NCBI GenBank assembly: GCA_029237695.1
Contig: CM055273.1
Location: forward strand, 58,765,968 to 58,829,967
DNA: 64,000 nt
Direction of reading: 5' to 3'
Source: Conchocele bisecta
Lineage: Eukaryota; Mollusca; Bivalvia; Lucinida; Thyasiridae
The position numbers were made by a program, and so were the translations under genes. Shown piece by piece: positions 10,732 to 21,821 of this stretch (position 1 is its first letter; the number at the start of each line of letters is the position of its first letter). The notes under the pieces were generated by a model that made no database searches, was not told the origin of the DNA, and saw only the letters and a program-made list of their open reading frames with translations.

Positions 10732-11130
10732 AGGCTCCAGATAAGGAATTAGTAATTGAGTATTGTCACTCCATCATTTCTGAAGCAATTGGGTATTTCA
10801 AAATTGTAATTGGGTAAAATCCAATCGCACTACTGTTTACACATCAGCAGACTGCACTTATTGAATAATTTGCTTTTAAATGAAAACATGTCTTGGTATT
10901 TCATTAGAATTGTCTCCTTGGAGACAATTCTAATGAAATACCAAGATGTATTTTCATTGAAAATAAGAAAAATATGCTATATTTGTGGTCTGTTTATTGT
11001 TTTCTGCAGCATGATAAAGGTACCACAAAATTGTTATTGCGTTTTGATACTCGCTACTTCTGATTTCAATTGGGTTTTTGGCAATTTTAATTGGGTATTT
11101 AAGCAAATACGCAGCTTATCTGGAGCGCTG
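10732..11130. mobile_element. MITE family B, copy 1
   Basis: Starts GGCTCCAGATAAGGAATTAG and ends CGCAGCTTATCTGGAGCGC. The central dyad is AGAATTGTCTCCTTGGAGAC. Arms include CAATTGGGTATTT repeats. A 120-codon ORF inside is a by-product of the arms. Other copies: 16645-16984, 17860-18227 and 24633-24999. Confidence 0.75.
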
Positions 11131-11203
11131 AAGTACTATGTTTTTACAAATATTGGAGCAAATGTAAAATAGTATTTGTGTCTTTTTTCATTTTATCGGT
11201 CTA

Positions 11204-11312
11204 TTTTGTATGTGACAGTTGAATCTGGTTATACCCCTTATGTGAGTATTACGATTATTCGTAATCCTATTTTAGGGGAAGGGTCCAAGTGGCTTTGGTG
11301 TGATATGGACCT
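11204..11312 (+). mobile_element. SINE-like family K fragment
   Basis: Internal segment with GAGTATTACGATTATTCGTA and TTTTAGGGGAAGGGTCCAAG, lacking both 5' and 3' ends. Confidence 0.5.
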
Positions 11313-11872
11313 GGGGGCCGTTTCACTAAACTTTGTACATTGTTGTAATTGAATCACTTTCTGAGCTGGGTCATATATAGAGCATCTATCTACATTGTAA
11401 GTTTACGTAACATTGAAAGCTCAAGAACTAATTTTGATGTGGGGACTTTTGTGCAACGGCATAAATCACCATTAAAATTGGATCTTGTATTGTGAAGGTG
11501 AATCATATTTCCTCTGTTGATCATCTTTCATTGCTGCGTTATATTCGCGGTTCTTGCTAATTGGTGTCTTATGGCATTTGTGACCTACATGTATATACTC
11601 CGTAACAACCCTGAATATGTGGACACAATTTATTCTGGGATTCGGGGGGCCCATTTCACTAAAGTTTTATTCACTAAACAAATAAAATGTTTGTAAGTGC
11701 AAATTTAGTATCGCCTCGAAATTTCAATTTCAGCCTATGCTCAATAAATGTAAATCCAATAATCGTTTAGAAGAAAACGTTGTTAATGTGATATTTACAG
11801 ACTATCATAAGTTTGCACTTGCGAACATTTTAGTCGTACGAAGTTACATGTCAGTGAAATGGACCCGGGTTC
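11313..11872. mobile_element. MITE family J, rearranged copy
   Basis: Two J-type ends in the same orientation occur at 11313 (GGGGGCCGTTTCACTAAAC) and 11648 (GGGCCCATTTCACTAAAG), with unrelated sequence between. A single right end follows near 11872 (GTCAGTGAAATGGACCC). Either an insertion split one copy or two copies recombined. Confidence 0.5.
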
Positions 11873-12427
11873 ATATATTGCATATATCGCAGAACGAACC
11901 ATTTACGCGAAATTGCCTCTTGCTTTGGGTCACAACTGGTTATAATTGTGTCGATGGCAGTGATGCTGTCTCTCTGTCACTGAAAATGAGGGAGAATATG
12001 CAAAATGATCGGTGTAAATTCTGGTTGATAAAGCTTCAAGTATCAAGTTTGGGCTTGCATGTCATCGTTCTGTAGCTGAAAAATTATCTTCCTCGTTAAA
12101 AGTCATGGATATGCGCATTAAGCCGCGTTTTGACAAAACCAGCGTTATTGCTGGAAAATAATTTAGCCCAAGATCAGACTGTATCCACAATCGTAATTTT
12201 AGATCATTTAAAGGCTGCACATGTTGTTTCAAGATATCATGTACTGTTGATTGAGAAATCTGATGCTGGAGAAATGAGAACTGTGGTTTATTTATTCTGC
12301 ACTATTCACTTTTCAGTTAATGAACTTGCGGACAACGCATTATAGTCAGCACATTGGCGTACGTCTGTCCGTCTGTACGCCTATACGTGCGTCCGGGTTT
12401 TCAGTTTTCAGTGAACTGAAACACATG

Positions 12428-12610
12428 CAGAGCTCCAGTTAAGGCGTGTCATTTGGAGTTAAATTTCTTATTTCTCAAAAATCAAAAATGGCAAGTTGCG
12501 AGTTCTTTAGAATCGTCTCAATGAGACGATTCTAAAGGACTCCCAACTTGCCATTTTTGATGAAGAAATAACAAAATTTCACCCCAAGTTGGTCAAATGA
12601 TGCACCTTAA
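12428..12610. mobile_element. MITE family A, copy 3, right end truncated
   Basis: Left end CAGAGCTCCAGTTAAGGCG and central dyad AATCGTCTCAATGAGACGAT are present. The copy stops after ATGCACCTTAA, missing CTGGAGCTCTG. Confidence 0.7.
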
Positions 12611-12650
12611 GTCACGGATATGCGCATTAAGGCACGTTTTGTCAGATCTG

Positions 12651-12952
12651 TAGCCGATTTCATCTACATTGCAAAGTATACTTTACTAGCAAAGTATACT
12701 TTGGGGGAGTAATCATTTATTTTTCCTGAAATGCATTATTTGATATAGAACTAACAAATGCATATATTTCATGATTAAAAGTATGCAGAATTATTATACT
12801 GAATTTATTACATTATCACAGCCAAATTGGCTGTGATAATGTAATAAATTCAGAATAATAAAAATTAATAAATTTATCATAAAATTGAAAATTTCTCCCT
12901 CAAAGTATACTTTGCTAGAAAAGTATACTTTGCAATGTTGGTGAAATAGTCT
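12651..12952. mobile_element. MITE family E, copy 2
   Basis: TAGCCGATTTCATCTACATT at the left, GTTGGTGAAATAGTCTA at the right, central dyad CAGCCAAATTGGCTG. It ends 35 bp before the Tc1-like element. Confidence 0.75.
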
Positions 12953-13261
12953 ACTCAGTCCCAAATGTATTGTGTCTGCTTCATGTATACTGAGCAAAAC
13001 TAGAAACGTCCCTCCATGTTTAAGGAAAGATTCATCAAAAACCAAAAGGGTTACTTTTAAAAATCAAAATGGAAAAACAAGTTCATTCATTTCTGTATCA
13101 AAGCCAATAAATTGCATTTGGATATCTTGTTAAATATTCGAGAGATAACCGGCCAAGGGCGGTAGGGGTCAAAATCAAAAATCACAAAAACTCAGAAATG
13201 TGTTACTTAATGTTTAGAGATGGAATTTCAATAAGTAATGTGGCAAATTCAGTAAATCTCG

Positions 13262-13921
13262 TTAGTACCGAGTGTGGCCACCATTTGCATGAATGCATGC
13301 AATGATCCTACGCCGCATCGACGTGACGTAACGCAATACCAGTGCGTTGGGCAAATTCCTCCATTCCCGTTGTAACAACGCCCGTGTAAGATCGCGAACA
13401 TTGTCAATCTGATGGTTAGCTCGTGCTTTGCGGCCCAGCTCATCCCATATGTGCTCAATGGGATTGAGATCCGGGGAGACCGCGGGCCATGGCATGACGT
13501 CGACGTTGTTTTGCTGTAAGTATTGAGTGGTGACCCTGGCTACGTGAGGGCGGGCATTGTCGTGCATCAATGTCACACCAGGACCATGCTGACGGATAAA
13601 TGGTAAGGCATGTGCATTTAGCACATCTGCAACATAACGTTGTGCATTGATGTTGCCCTGTACAACAACCAAATCTGTCTTCCGGTTTCCCATGATCCCA
13701 CCCCAGACCATTACGCTCCCTCCCCCAAACCTGTTCTTCTCAACAATGCAACAATCGGTGAATCTTTCATTTGTACGCCTGTATACCCGTAATCTTCCGT
13801 CAGCATGACTAACTGTGAACCGAGATTCATCGGTGAACAAAACTCGGTTCCAGTCAGCCCTTCTCCAGTTCAGATGACGTCGCGCCCATAACAGTCTGGC
13901 AGCACGGTGACGTTGGGTCAT
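13262..13921 (-). pseudogene. Tc1-like transposase, catalytic part (DD34E)
   Basis: 219-codon ORF holding the DDE endonuclease domain. The first catalytic Asp is in LFTDESRF (about residue 31). The second is in LMHDNARPH. The Glu is in DLNPIEHIWDELG, with 34 residues between the second Asp and the Glu, the DD34E spacing of the Tc1 group. The VMVWGGI motif between the first two Asps is also typical. The apparent start ATG is internal to the original protein: the N-terminal DNA-binding part continues in a different frame upstream (13921-14268). The C-terminus ends with a stop close to the left TIR, so the catalytic half looks full length. By itself it could not bind the TIRs, so the element is inferred to be inactive. 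Confidence 0.88.
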
Positions 13922-14268
13922 TATCTGACCAGTGTACGGGCGGCGTGCCCGGATTGGTTGGGCGTTACGACGTAACCGTTGCGAATGGTCTGCCCTGAGA
14001 CACCGTATCGCCTAGCAGTGACTGTGGCTGCCAATCGACGTTGACGTAAGTGCGTCAACGTAATGTAACGATCGGCTCTAGCCGTCGTTACACGAGGCCT
14101 ACCAGGTCGCTGCCGGTCGTGAACAGCCCCAGTCTGCTGGTACCGGGCTGCAAGACGATCAATCGTCTTCCGACAGCAACCAAACTGAGGCGCGACCGCC
14201 CTGGCGGCCATCCCACCCGCAAGCATCCCAATTGCCTGATTTCGCTCGTTTTCGGAAAGCCGTGGCAT
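13921..14268 (-). pseudogene. Tc1-like transposase, N-terminal DNA-binding part
   Basis: 115-codon ORF starting MPRLSENERNQAIGML, with the two helix-turn-helix motifs of Tc1 transposases: AARAVAPQFGCCRKTIDRL in the first and AATVTARRYGVSGQTIRN in the second. A GRPR-type AT-hook (RQRPGRPRVTT) lies between them. After GQTIRN the frame is lost. The expected arginine-rich linker is found one frame over and runs straight into the catalytic ORF. A single-base deletion near 13977-13983 therefore explains the break. The start ATG is the natural one, about 300 bp inside the right TIR. Confidence 0.85.
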
Positions 14269-14576
14269 ATCGAAAACAGTGAAAAATTAAAAAAGTTTTT
14301 TAATTTTCCGAATAGCCCCTATCGCATGAATGGTACGACATGAACTGAATCACCTTATCGATGACAAGTATAGCGTGCACGTGCAAAAAGTGGAAATCAA
14401 CGTTCCGGTCACTGGCCGCTATGTAAACCGTGTGTATCGGCTAAACTCTACACGATCGTATTCTGAACATCGCCACGGTTTCAAATGCATGTACTTTGAA
14501 CATGTGGTACATACATAGACAGAGCTACACCGGCTATAAAACAGGGACGTTTCTAGTTTTGTTGAGTATACATTAA

Positions 14577-14975
14577 CACTTACAATGTTGAGTTAAACTT
14601 TGTCTTCTGCTGTTTATTTTTTATCTTCCATATTTCCCGATCACCCTCTCTCCAAATCCACCGTACCCCACCCACCTCCGCCGCACGCATTTCCTCGGTG
14701 TCGCTATCGCTTCCAGACTCGTTTCCAGGATCTCTGGTGATGTCATGCAGCTCAAACCCATCAAATTCCTCCTCGCAGTCGCTATCCATAAATATTTTGT
14801 GAAATTGGTCGCAATCTTCGATTGGAAGTTGTTGTAATAGCGCATTTTCTTCGCTAGCTTTCGCGTTCAGATTTGTCGCCTTTTGGAAAACGAAGGTGGT
14901 TTCTTTGTTCCTGGAAAACCCCCGCTCGTAAACATCTATTTTTATGACACCGGGTTTCGAAGAAACGGGTGGCAT
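14577..14975 (-). CDS. Acidic ORF next to a TTAA/family H-like end; possible transposon relic
   Basis: 131-codon ORF (coding 14580-14975) I cannot assign. Its middle is strongly acidic with Ser-Asp runs (MDSDCEEEFDGFE and GSDSDTEEM), a style seen in N-terminal regions of several transposases, including piggyBac relatives. The C-terminus runs into a sequence matching the family H end (TTAA at 14573-14576, then CACTTACAATGTTGAGTT), which starts 5 bp outside the Tc1-like right TIR. It could be a fragment of the element that mobilises family H or a chance ORF. It has no recognisable catalytic motif. The direction, reading toward the TIR, does not match an N-terminal piggyBac fragment, which lowers confidence. 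Confidence 0.25.
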
Positions 14976-15412
14976 ATAGTGTTTGGACCGTCCGTCTGTC
15001 TGTCCATCTGTCCGTTCGTCCTCCGTCCGTCACACTTTTTGGTTAACCACTTTGTCACAGTTTCTCAAATATGCTGCAGGCGGCATCCGCGTTCGACAGA
15101 CGCATTTCTTGTTACACATTTTATGAATGACATCGTAGTAAGCAAACCCATATTTGGCAATTACAACCTTATTTTATAGTCTGGGTGTGAATAAATGCAA
15201 AATTATCATTGGTCAAAAGCCGACGTACACAAACCATGTAAACACGGGACGGCATATTACAGTAGTCTAGCGTGGTCCCGTATTGACACGGTATCGGCAG
15301 TCAGTGATAGGGAGTAGCGGGTCCCGTGAGATGTCGGGATCTGCAGGAGAAGGGTAAAGAATCATTTCCAATGGAAATGATTCTTTATAAAAGTGCTGTC
15401 AAACCATATTTT

Positions 15413-15600
15413 ATGGTAAATATTCAGTTCTGATTTTGGGATTTTCCCCCCATTTGTACATGTACTTGAAAATGTACATGTACTTGTACAGATAATATAT
15501 GGGATTTAGTACTAAACCCATTGACCCGGCCTTAAATGAAAGGGTAATTTTTATCGAGCTAAGCATTGTGAAACGGGCCCTGGTGTATGTATTACAGTCA
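15413..15600 (+). mobile_element. SINE-like family K, 3' fragment
   Basis: Contains GTAAATATTCAGTTCTGATT, TTTGGGATTTTCCCCCCA and CCCATTGACCCGGCCTTAAA, as in the 3' halves of copies 1 and 2, with a local TGTACATGTACTTG duplication. Confidence 0.5.
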
Positions 15601-15789
15601 CTGTTACCACTATGCATGGTGGTGATAATGTGTCGTATTACGCGACATTACATGGTCAATGATGAATAATGTCAGTGGTGTCAGACAGCAGTTAACATGC
15701 CAAGTATGTAGACAGCTGATCATGCGTTCATTCAGCCACAGTGGTGGGCACCCTATGTGGCCGTCAGGAGAGATGTGCATATGGCATTT

Positions 15790-16430
15790 GTGGCCAGTCT
15801 AGCTCCTGATCTGTGACTGGAGAAATGGGGCATATGGCATTTGTAGCCAGTCTAGCTCCTGGAGCCGATTTCATCAAAATTGCAAAGTATACTTTTCATG
15901 CAAAGTATACTTTGAGGGAGAAATTTTCAATTTTAGGATAAATTTATTAATTTTTATTATACTGAATCTATTACATTATCACAGCCATTATGGCTGTGAT
16001 AATGTAATAAATTCAGTATAATAATTCTGCATACTTTTAATCATCAAATATATGCAGTCGTTAGTTCTATATGAAATAATGCTTTTCAGGAAAAATAAAT
16101 GATTTCTCCCTCAAAGTATACTTTGCTAGAAAAGTATACTTTGCAATTTTGATGAAATCGGCTACTGGACTGTGACTGGAGAAATGGGGCATATGGCATT
16201 TATGGCCAGTCTAGCTCCTGATCTGTGACTGGAGAAATGGGACTTATGTCATTTGTGACCTGTCTAGCGGTTGATCTGTGACTGGAGAAATGGGGCTTGT
16301 GGCATTGGTGACCTGTCTAGCGGTTGATCTGTGACTGGATAAATGGGGCTTGTGGCATTGGTGACCTGTCTAGCGGTTGATCTGTGACTGGAGAAATGGG
16401 GCTTGTGGCATTGGTGACCTGTCTAGCTCC
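15790..16430 (+). repeat. 54-bp tandem array interrupted by a MITE
   Basis: At least six units start with CTGTGACTGGAGAAATGGGG (15811, about 16169, 16222, 16276, 16330, 16382) and end with GTCTAGCGGTTGAT or GTCTAGCTCCTGAT. The right-hand units are nearly identical (GCTTGTGGCATTGGTGACC), so expansion was recent. The E-family MITE at 15862-16164 sits inside a left-hand unit. Single diverged units occur at about 5170 and 33620. Confidence 0.85.
15862..16164. mobile_element. MITE family E, copy 3, inside the 54-bp array
   Basis: Complete foldback: AGCCGATTTCATCAAAATTG to GATGAAATCGGCT, central dyad CACAGCCATTATGGCTGTG. CTGGA or ACTGG flanks both sides, so the target duplication is ambiguous at 4-5 bp. 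Confidence 0.8.
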
Positions 16431-16644
16431 AGATCTGCTGGTATCCCTCCTTTAGAATTGGATGAAGTGTGAAAACCAAGGTCCCATCTCTATATGCTAA
16501 AAAATGATGTTCGCTGTTAAATACTGGAGGCTTGTTAGGAACATTTGTCTATTTGTTGCTTCGCCACTGAGGAACGAAGTTTCTTTGTTTCTATGCTGTG
16601 CATTACATTGCTTGGCCCTCAATGATACTCTTTTGTGTTGGTGG

Positions 16645-16984
16645 CAGTGCTCCAGATAAGGAATTAGTAATTAAGCATTGTCACTCCATCATTTCTGAAA
16701 CAATTGGGTATTTTAATTGTGTAAAATAGAATCACTACTGTTTACACATCAGCAGACCGCACTTATTGAATAGTTTGCTTCTAAACGAAAACACATCTTG
16801 GTATTTCATTAGAATTGTCTCATTGGAAAAATAAGAAAATATGCTATATTGTCATTATTGTGGTCTACTTATTGTTTTCTGTAGCATGATAAAGATACCA
16901 CAAATTTTTCATTGCTTTTTGATACTCACTCACTACTTCTGATTTCAATTGGGTTTTTGGCAATTTTAATTGGGTATTTACGCT
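16645..16984. mobile_element. MITE family B, copy 2, truncated
   Basis: Left end GTGCTCCAGATAAGGAATTA; half of the central dyad is deleted (only AGAATTGTCTCATTGG remains). It stops at AATTGGGTATTTACGC without the right TTATCTGGAGC. Confidence 0.65.
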
Positions 16985-17185
16985 GGGTGAGCCGTTAAGC
17001 ACCATTCTACACCGCGTACAAACTTAAATTAAGACACGGTTTCTTGACTTTTGTCTCTATGACACACGCCATTGTAACAACAAAACAAAATTTAAGGTTC
17101 TTATGAATCTTCAGATCTGTTCTCCTACCTGCAGTTAATTTCTCTATGAAAAACAGGCTTGTCTGTATTTGCCTCATTTCTTGTT

Positions 17186-17427
17186 TACCCTTTCAAAACA
17201 TCACAGACCTGTATAGTGGTATTGGCAAACAGTGTAGATCCAGATGAGCCGTCTCGTGATGAGCCGTCGCATAAGGATCTGCACTTTTTGCAAGTAATTT
17301 TCATATTTTTGAGAGCAAAAACACCCACTTCATAAATGGACTAGTCTGAAAATCATTTTGTGAGATTGGATTGGTTGCACAATTAACATATCAAATTCCA
17401 TTCCAGTTACTTGGGGGTGAAAGGGTC
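17186..17427 (-). mobile_element. MITE family G, copy 3 (reverse)
   Basis: Begins ACCCTTTCAAAACATCACAG and ends TTACTTGGGGGTGAAAGGG. Contains GATCCAGATGAGCCGTCTCG. Target TTAA sites are mutated. Confidence 0.65.
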
Positions 17428-17674
17428 GTTGTTGAATAGTGTATATTTTCTAGTGAGTTTGTGCTGCAATTAATTACCAGTCCAGGACTTGACTCATTTC
17501 ACTTAACAAACTGTTTACAAGTGGCCTTAATTGCCATCTCAGTTGCATCCTATTTTACTTCCGCGATGCGGTTGCTGCACATGTGACTGATAATCATCAC
17601 ATCCTTGTGTACATGTAGTATGACCTCTCTAAACAAGGCAAATGAACACTTCACATGAACATGCTCCAGATAAG

Positions 17675-17866
17675 CAGAGCTCCAGTTAAGGTGCGTAATT
17701 TGACCAACTTGGGGTGAAATTTTGTTATTTCTTCATCAAAAAATGGCAAGTTGGGAGTCCTTTAGAATCGTCTCATTGAGACGATTCTAAAGTACTCCCA
17801 ACTTGCCATTTTTGATTGAGAAATAAGAAATTTAACTCCAAATTAAGCACCTTAACTGGAGCTCTG
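17675..17866. mobile_element. MITE family A, copy 4
   Basis: Complete foldback CAGAGCTCCAGTTAAGGTG to CTTAACTGGAGCTCTG. Its right end abuts the next element, sharing GAGCTCTGGATAAGG. Confidence 0.8.
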
Positions 17867-18227
17867 GATAAGGAATTAATAATTGAGATTTGTCACCCCA
17901 AGCAATTGGGTATTTCAACATTGGGTGAAATAAAATCACACTAGTAGTGACTACTGTGCACACATCAACAGACAGCAATTATTGAATAGTTTGCTTTGAA
18001 ATGAAAACATGTCTTGGCATTTCATTAGAATTGTCTCCTTGGATGTGTTTTCATGGAAAATAAGAAAAATATGCTATATTTGTGGTCTGTTTTTTGTTTT
18101 CTGCAGCATGATAAAGGTACCACACATTTTTCATTGCTTTTTGATACTCGCTACTTCTGATTTCAATTGGGATTTTGGCAATATTAATTGGGTATTTAAG
18201 CAAATATGCAGCTTATCTGGAGCGCTG
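17860..18227. mobile_element. MITE family B, copy 3, abutting family A
   Basis: Left end GCTCTGGATAAGGAATTAAT overlaps the A element's right end. Right end CAGCTTATCTGGAGCGCTG. The central dyad is half lost. Confidence 0.65.
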
Positions 18228-18242
18228 TATCAAGTTTAACCC

Positions 18243-18440
18243 GTGGGTGGTTGGTCAGGTGAACACATGGTGTAAATTAATGGTAGGGTTCCTCCTTATA
18301 CATGTAGGAATCAAGATTTGCCATTATAAAAGTAGTAAGAGTATTACTGATCCTACTGCTTCTGGGAGGGGGCCAAGTGATCCTGGTGTGGCAAGGATCT
18401 GGCATCAGATCAAGATTATGCTGATTTCAGGGCTGAATAT
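18243..18440 (+). mobile_element. SINE-like family K fragment
   Basis: Contains GGGAGGGGGCCAAGTGATCC and GGATCTGGCATCAGATCAAG, then TGATTTCAGGGCTGAATATA. The 3' tail is replaced by the following element. Confidence 0.5.
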
Positions 18441-18450
18441 ACAGTTTTTT

Positions 18451-18806
18451 GTCGAGCCCGCTTGCGGAAAGCGAGACATAGTGATCACAATGACGTCCGT
18501 TCATCCGAAATCTGCGTTAAATCGGATGATTATGTCATCCATGATGGCCACCAAAAGGTCCATTTATTCAAGATTTGAACGTCTTTTTCTTAGGAACCAC
18601 ATGGCCGATGCTGGCCAAACTTCATAGGATTTTAAGATCCTTGGGTGAAGCATTTTCAGATTTGGTAAAATGACAGTCATAATCCAAGATGACCGCCATC
18701 TAAAAATAGCACCATTTTTTTAAAAAACATGAACTCAATGTCACATTCTCCTCTGGTGTTCATGGAGTCAGGTGAGCGAATTAGGGCCATCATGGCCCTC
18801 TTGTTT
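18451..18806 (+). mobile_element. Pearl/Helitron-like hybrid (M 5' end, L 3' end)
   Basis: Starts GTCGAGCCCGCTTGCGGAAA (family M 5' end) but ends TTAGGGCCATCATGGCCCTC plus TTGTTT, the family L 3' hairpin. The interior carries ATTATGTCATCCATGATGGC. Shows the two families exchange ends. Confidence 0.55.
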
Positions 18807-19237
18807 GTAGTTGAAACAGTCGTAATAGATTATTTTGTGATGAACATCCCCAAATTAGATTGCAATAATCAATGTGTGGTTGAATATATGTCTTATAAAA
18901 TTGGATCCTGCGTTCTAGAGTCAGAAAGTGTTTAATTCTTGATAGCAGCCAGATGTTAGATTTAATTTTCTTACATACTTTATCAACATGAATAGTCCAA
19001 CTTAAGTATTATCAACCCATACACCTAAAATTTTGTCATTCATGATCATGCCTAGTTCCTCGTTATTGTATTTCAAATAAAGCATGTGTTTGTGACATAA
19101 TGGACTCCCGGCTGAGAATTTGCGCAGCATGATATGGCGGATAATGTTACAAGCACATGAGCCAAATACGGAAATAAAATCCATACAGGGAAACATGAAT
19201 GTACCAGCATGTTTTTAACCATGCAATGCCGAATTAA

Positions 19238-19454
19238 CCCCTACGTAACTGGAATGGATTTTGATCTGTTAATTTTGCAGCCAATCCAAATGTCACAAAA
19301 TTCTTTTCAGACTAGTCCATTTATGAAAAGGGGTGTTTTTGTTCGCAAAAATATATGAAAATTACTTGCAAAAAGTGTAGATCCTGATGAGCCGGCTCAT
19401 CTGGATCTACACTTTTTGCCAATACCACTATACAAGCCTGTGGTGTGGAAAGGG
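19238..19454. mobile_element. piggyBac-like MITE family G, TTAA flanks
   Basis: CCCCTACGTAACTGGAATGG to GTGGTGTGGAAAGGG. TTAA at 19234-19237 and 19455-19458. Central GAGCCGGCTCATCTGGATCT. Confidence 0.75.
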
Positions 19455-19540
19455 TTAAAGTTTATTCTCGTCTGTTTATTTTATATTCTCTATTTTTATG
19501 CCCATGGTCTCTGTATTGTATTGCATTGTATTGTATTACT

Positions 19541-19587
19541 GTCCGTCCGTCTGTCCGGTCCCATCCCGTCCGTCCGTCCGTCCAGGC
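19541..19587 (+). repeat. GTCC-rich simple repeat
   Basis: Degenerate GTCCGTCC/GTCTGTCC run; a second run lies at 19753-19780. Similar runs mark the 5' parts of families L, M and S (for example 41929-41975), so this may be the remnant of such an element. Confidence 0.55.
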
Positions 19588-20040
19588 ACACATTAGGGTA
19601 CTTATGTGGCTAGCCCCACAGGGTTATGGACTTAGTAAAGGATAGGGTTGGTTACAATTAGCCACCTAAAAAATCCTTTTATGTGGCTAAAAATCGTTTT
19701 ATGTGGCTAATATTTAACATGTGATAAGCCACATAAGTATAGTACTGTAAGAACGTCCGTCCGTCCGTGCCGTCCGTCCGTGTATCTGGTTAAGAAGTTT
19801 GTCACAAGTTTCTCTAGGGGCATTTGTTTGGCCACATTTTCTTGTTCACATTGAAAACTTGTTTTGACAGCATATGAAAATTGTGTCCAATGGAGACAAT
19901 TCTCAATTGTCTCCAATGAGACGATTCTCATGCGCTGTTAAAAACATGTTTTCACTCGGGTATTTATACTACATTGTATTTGCAGACAAAAACGACAGCA
20001 GATGGCAATTTTCTGTTTCAGTTTATGACAGACCGATATA

Positions 20041-20399
20041 CTGAGCTCCAGATATGTTTTGCATCTGAAGAGTATTGTATACCCCCATATTTCAAATTCA
20101 ATGGTATTTTACTTTTACAAATGTATTATTGATTTTCTTTCTTATCTTTCTTATTAAATAGGGAACAAGTGATAACAATTTTTTTCTCACTTATTTGAGC
20201 TGCAAAAAGTGTTTGCTTTTTGCATCTCGACTAAGTAAATTTCGACTTTATTACAGTATTTTCACTACTCAATTTGAAAATCAATGCATATTTTCACATT
20301 GCTGTGAGTATTTTGTACTCTGTCTTTGATAATCAGTACGTTACATTAATTCGACTAAAATAAGTGCGTAAAATACGCCAATGCGCACCTTATCTGGAC
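20041..20399. mobile_element. MITE family C, copy 2
   Basis: CTGAGCTCCAGATATGTTTT to GCGCACCTTATCTGGA, with a TGCAAAAAGTGTTTGCTTTTTGCA central dyad. Confidence 0.65.
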
Positions 20400-20487
20400 G
20401 TATACATTGTAGATGTACCGTATGTATAGATGTCTGGATACCTGTAACACTCACCATTCAAATGTCTGAGACCACCTGCTGAATTAA

Positions 20488-20712
20488 CACTAACAGTGCT
20501 AAATTAAATGTTGTCGTCTGCTATTTTTTTCTGTTTGTTTTTTTCTTCATTTTTTTTCTGTATAAAACATGGTTTGATAGCATTTTAGAATCATTTCCAC
20601 TGGAAATGATTCTAAAGTGCTGTCGAACCATGTTTTTATTGAGAAGGAAGACAAAATATGAAACAACAGCAGACGGCAATTTACATTTCCCACATTTTAC
20701 GGATTAAAAGGG
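20488..20712. mobile_element. piggyBac-like MITE family H, copy 1
   Basis: TTAA at 20484-20487, then CACTAACAGTGCTAAATTAA and a central hairpin TCATTTCCACTGGAAATGAT. The right end is decayed near AAAAGGGATAA. Family H copies share TTGTCGTCTGCTG...CAGCAGACGGCAA arms. Confidence 0.65.
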
Positions 20713-21079
20713 ATAATCTACTTGTAAAAGCAGGATTAGAGACATGCAGATTTGCATTAGATGCAGATTTGCATTACGAAGCATATCCTACATACCGGTA
20801 GCTGTCGTCAAACTAATAGTCTCGGTGAGAATGTTCGAATGAGCGGTCCTGTGGTAACAGTATATTTTCATTAAAAAAAAAAATATTCATACATCTATTA
20901 ACATGTTTTGAATGTATGACTTAATGTCGAAACGCGAGTCATTCAATGCAGCAGTTCATTGCATTGCGAATGTTTTCTCACGGCACAGGCATTTGTCGTG
21001 TAAATATTTAATTATGACACATATTACACATACATTATATTTGTAGATATGTCAGTCGGCATTTAATGAAAAGGAATTT

Positions 21080-21223
21080 TGTCGCGCCTGCTTGCGGACA
21101 ACGCAATATAGTCAGCACATTGGCGTACATCTGTCCGTCTGTACGCCTATACGTGCGTCCGGGTTTTCAGTTTCGGTACACTATCAAAGCCTCGACGGGA
21201 ATGACATGCGGGTCGTGGCGATG
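21080..21223 (+). mobile_element. Pearl/Helitron-like family M, core-less copy
   Basis: TTGTCGCGCCTGCTTGCGGA through CATTGGCGTACATCTGTCC to ATGACATGCGGGTCGTGGCG. A 5'-only fragment of the same type lies at 12326-12410. Confidence 0.5.
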
Positions 21224-21657
21224 TAGTATGTCAAGTGTAGAACGTTATCACTCCATAGGTTTTCAGTAGTCACCCTTTGTGGAATGTGACCATTGTATAT
21301 ATATTGCTTTTAGCTCTTGGAATTTGCAGCTCACGGATCCGTTTTACTTTTACTTGCGTTTTACTATAACTTGCGTAGTAAAATTGTCTGGGTTGTCTAT
21401 CACAAATGTCCTAAGGTCCTTTTTCTCAATTGGTGGCCCATATACTCCAAGTCTGGTTCCGCTGCACCGCTCTACATAATACATAATACATTTATATATT
21501 TATATGCATGTGACACAGAGATTATCAACAAATATACTACTGTAGTAACCCTAAATATTCAGACACCATTTATTTGGGGAAACACAAAGAAATATATGGT
21601 TTCCCCACAACAGTGAGCGTGCTAATATTTAGGGTCAGTATAGCAGTACTGATTTAA

Positions 21658-21802
21658 AACCCTTTCACCCCAGGAATGGATTTTTAATTGATATGTTAAT
21701 TTCCGGATAGATCCAATCACAAAAGGATTTTCAGACTAGTCCATTTATGAAAATGGTGTGTTTTGCTCTCAAAAATGTTAAAAATTACATGCAAAAAGTG
21801 CA
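21658..21802 (+). mobile_element. MITE family G, left half
   Basis: AAACCCTTTCACCCCAGGAA then TGCTCTCAAAAATG and GCAAAAAGTGCA, truncated at the central dyad. Confidence 0.55.
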
Positions 21803-21821
21803 TAATGAATACATAATGGAG

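Larger units (their letters stand above)
12988..14568 (-). mobile_element. Tc1/mariner-type DNA transposon, defective (1.58 kb)
   Basis: Terminal inverted repeats of about 26 bp: left TACTGAGCAAAACTAGAAAC at 12988, right its near-complement ending at 14568 with two mismatches. Flanking TA dinucleotides at 12986-12987 and 14569-14570 give the TA target duplication expected of the superfamily. The length is normal for Tc1 elements. It carries one transposase gene on the minus strand, split by a frameshift. Codon use is GC-richer than the surrounding intron, as expected of a fairly recent insertion. Non-coding flanks separate the ORF from the TIRs by about 250-300 bp on each side. Confidence 0.9.
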
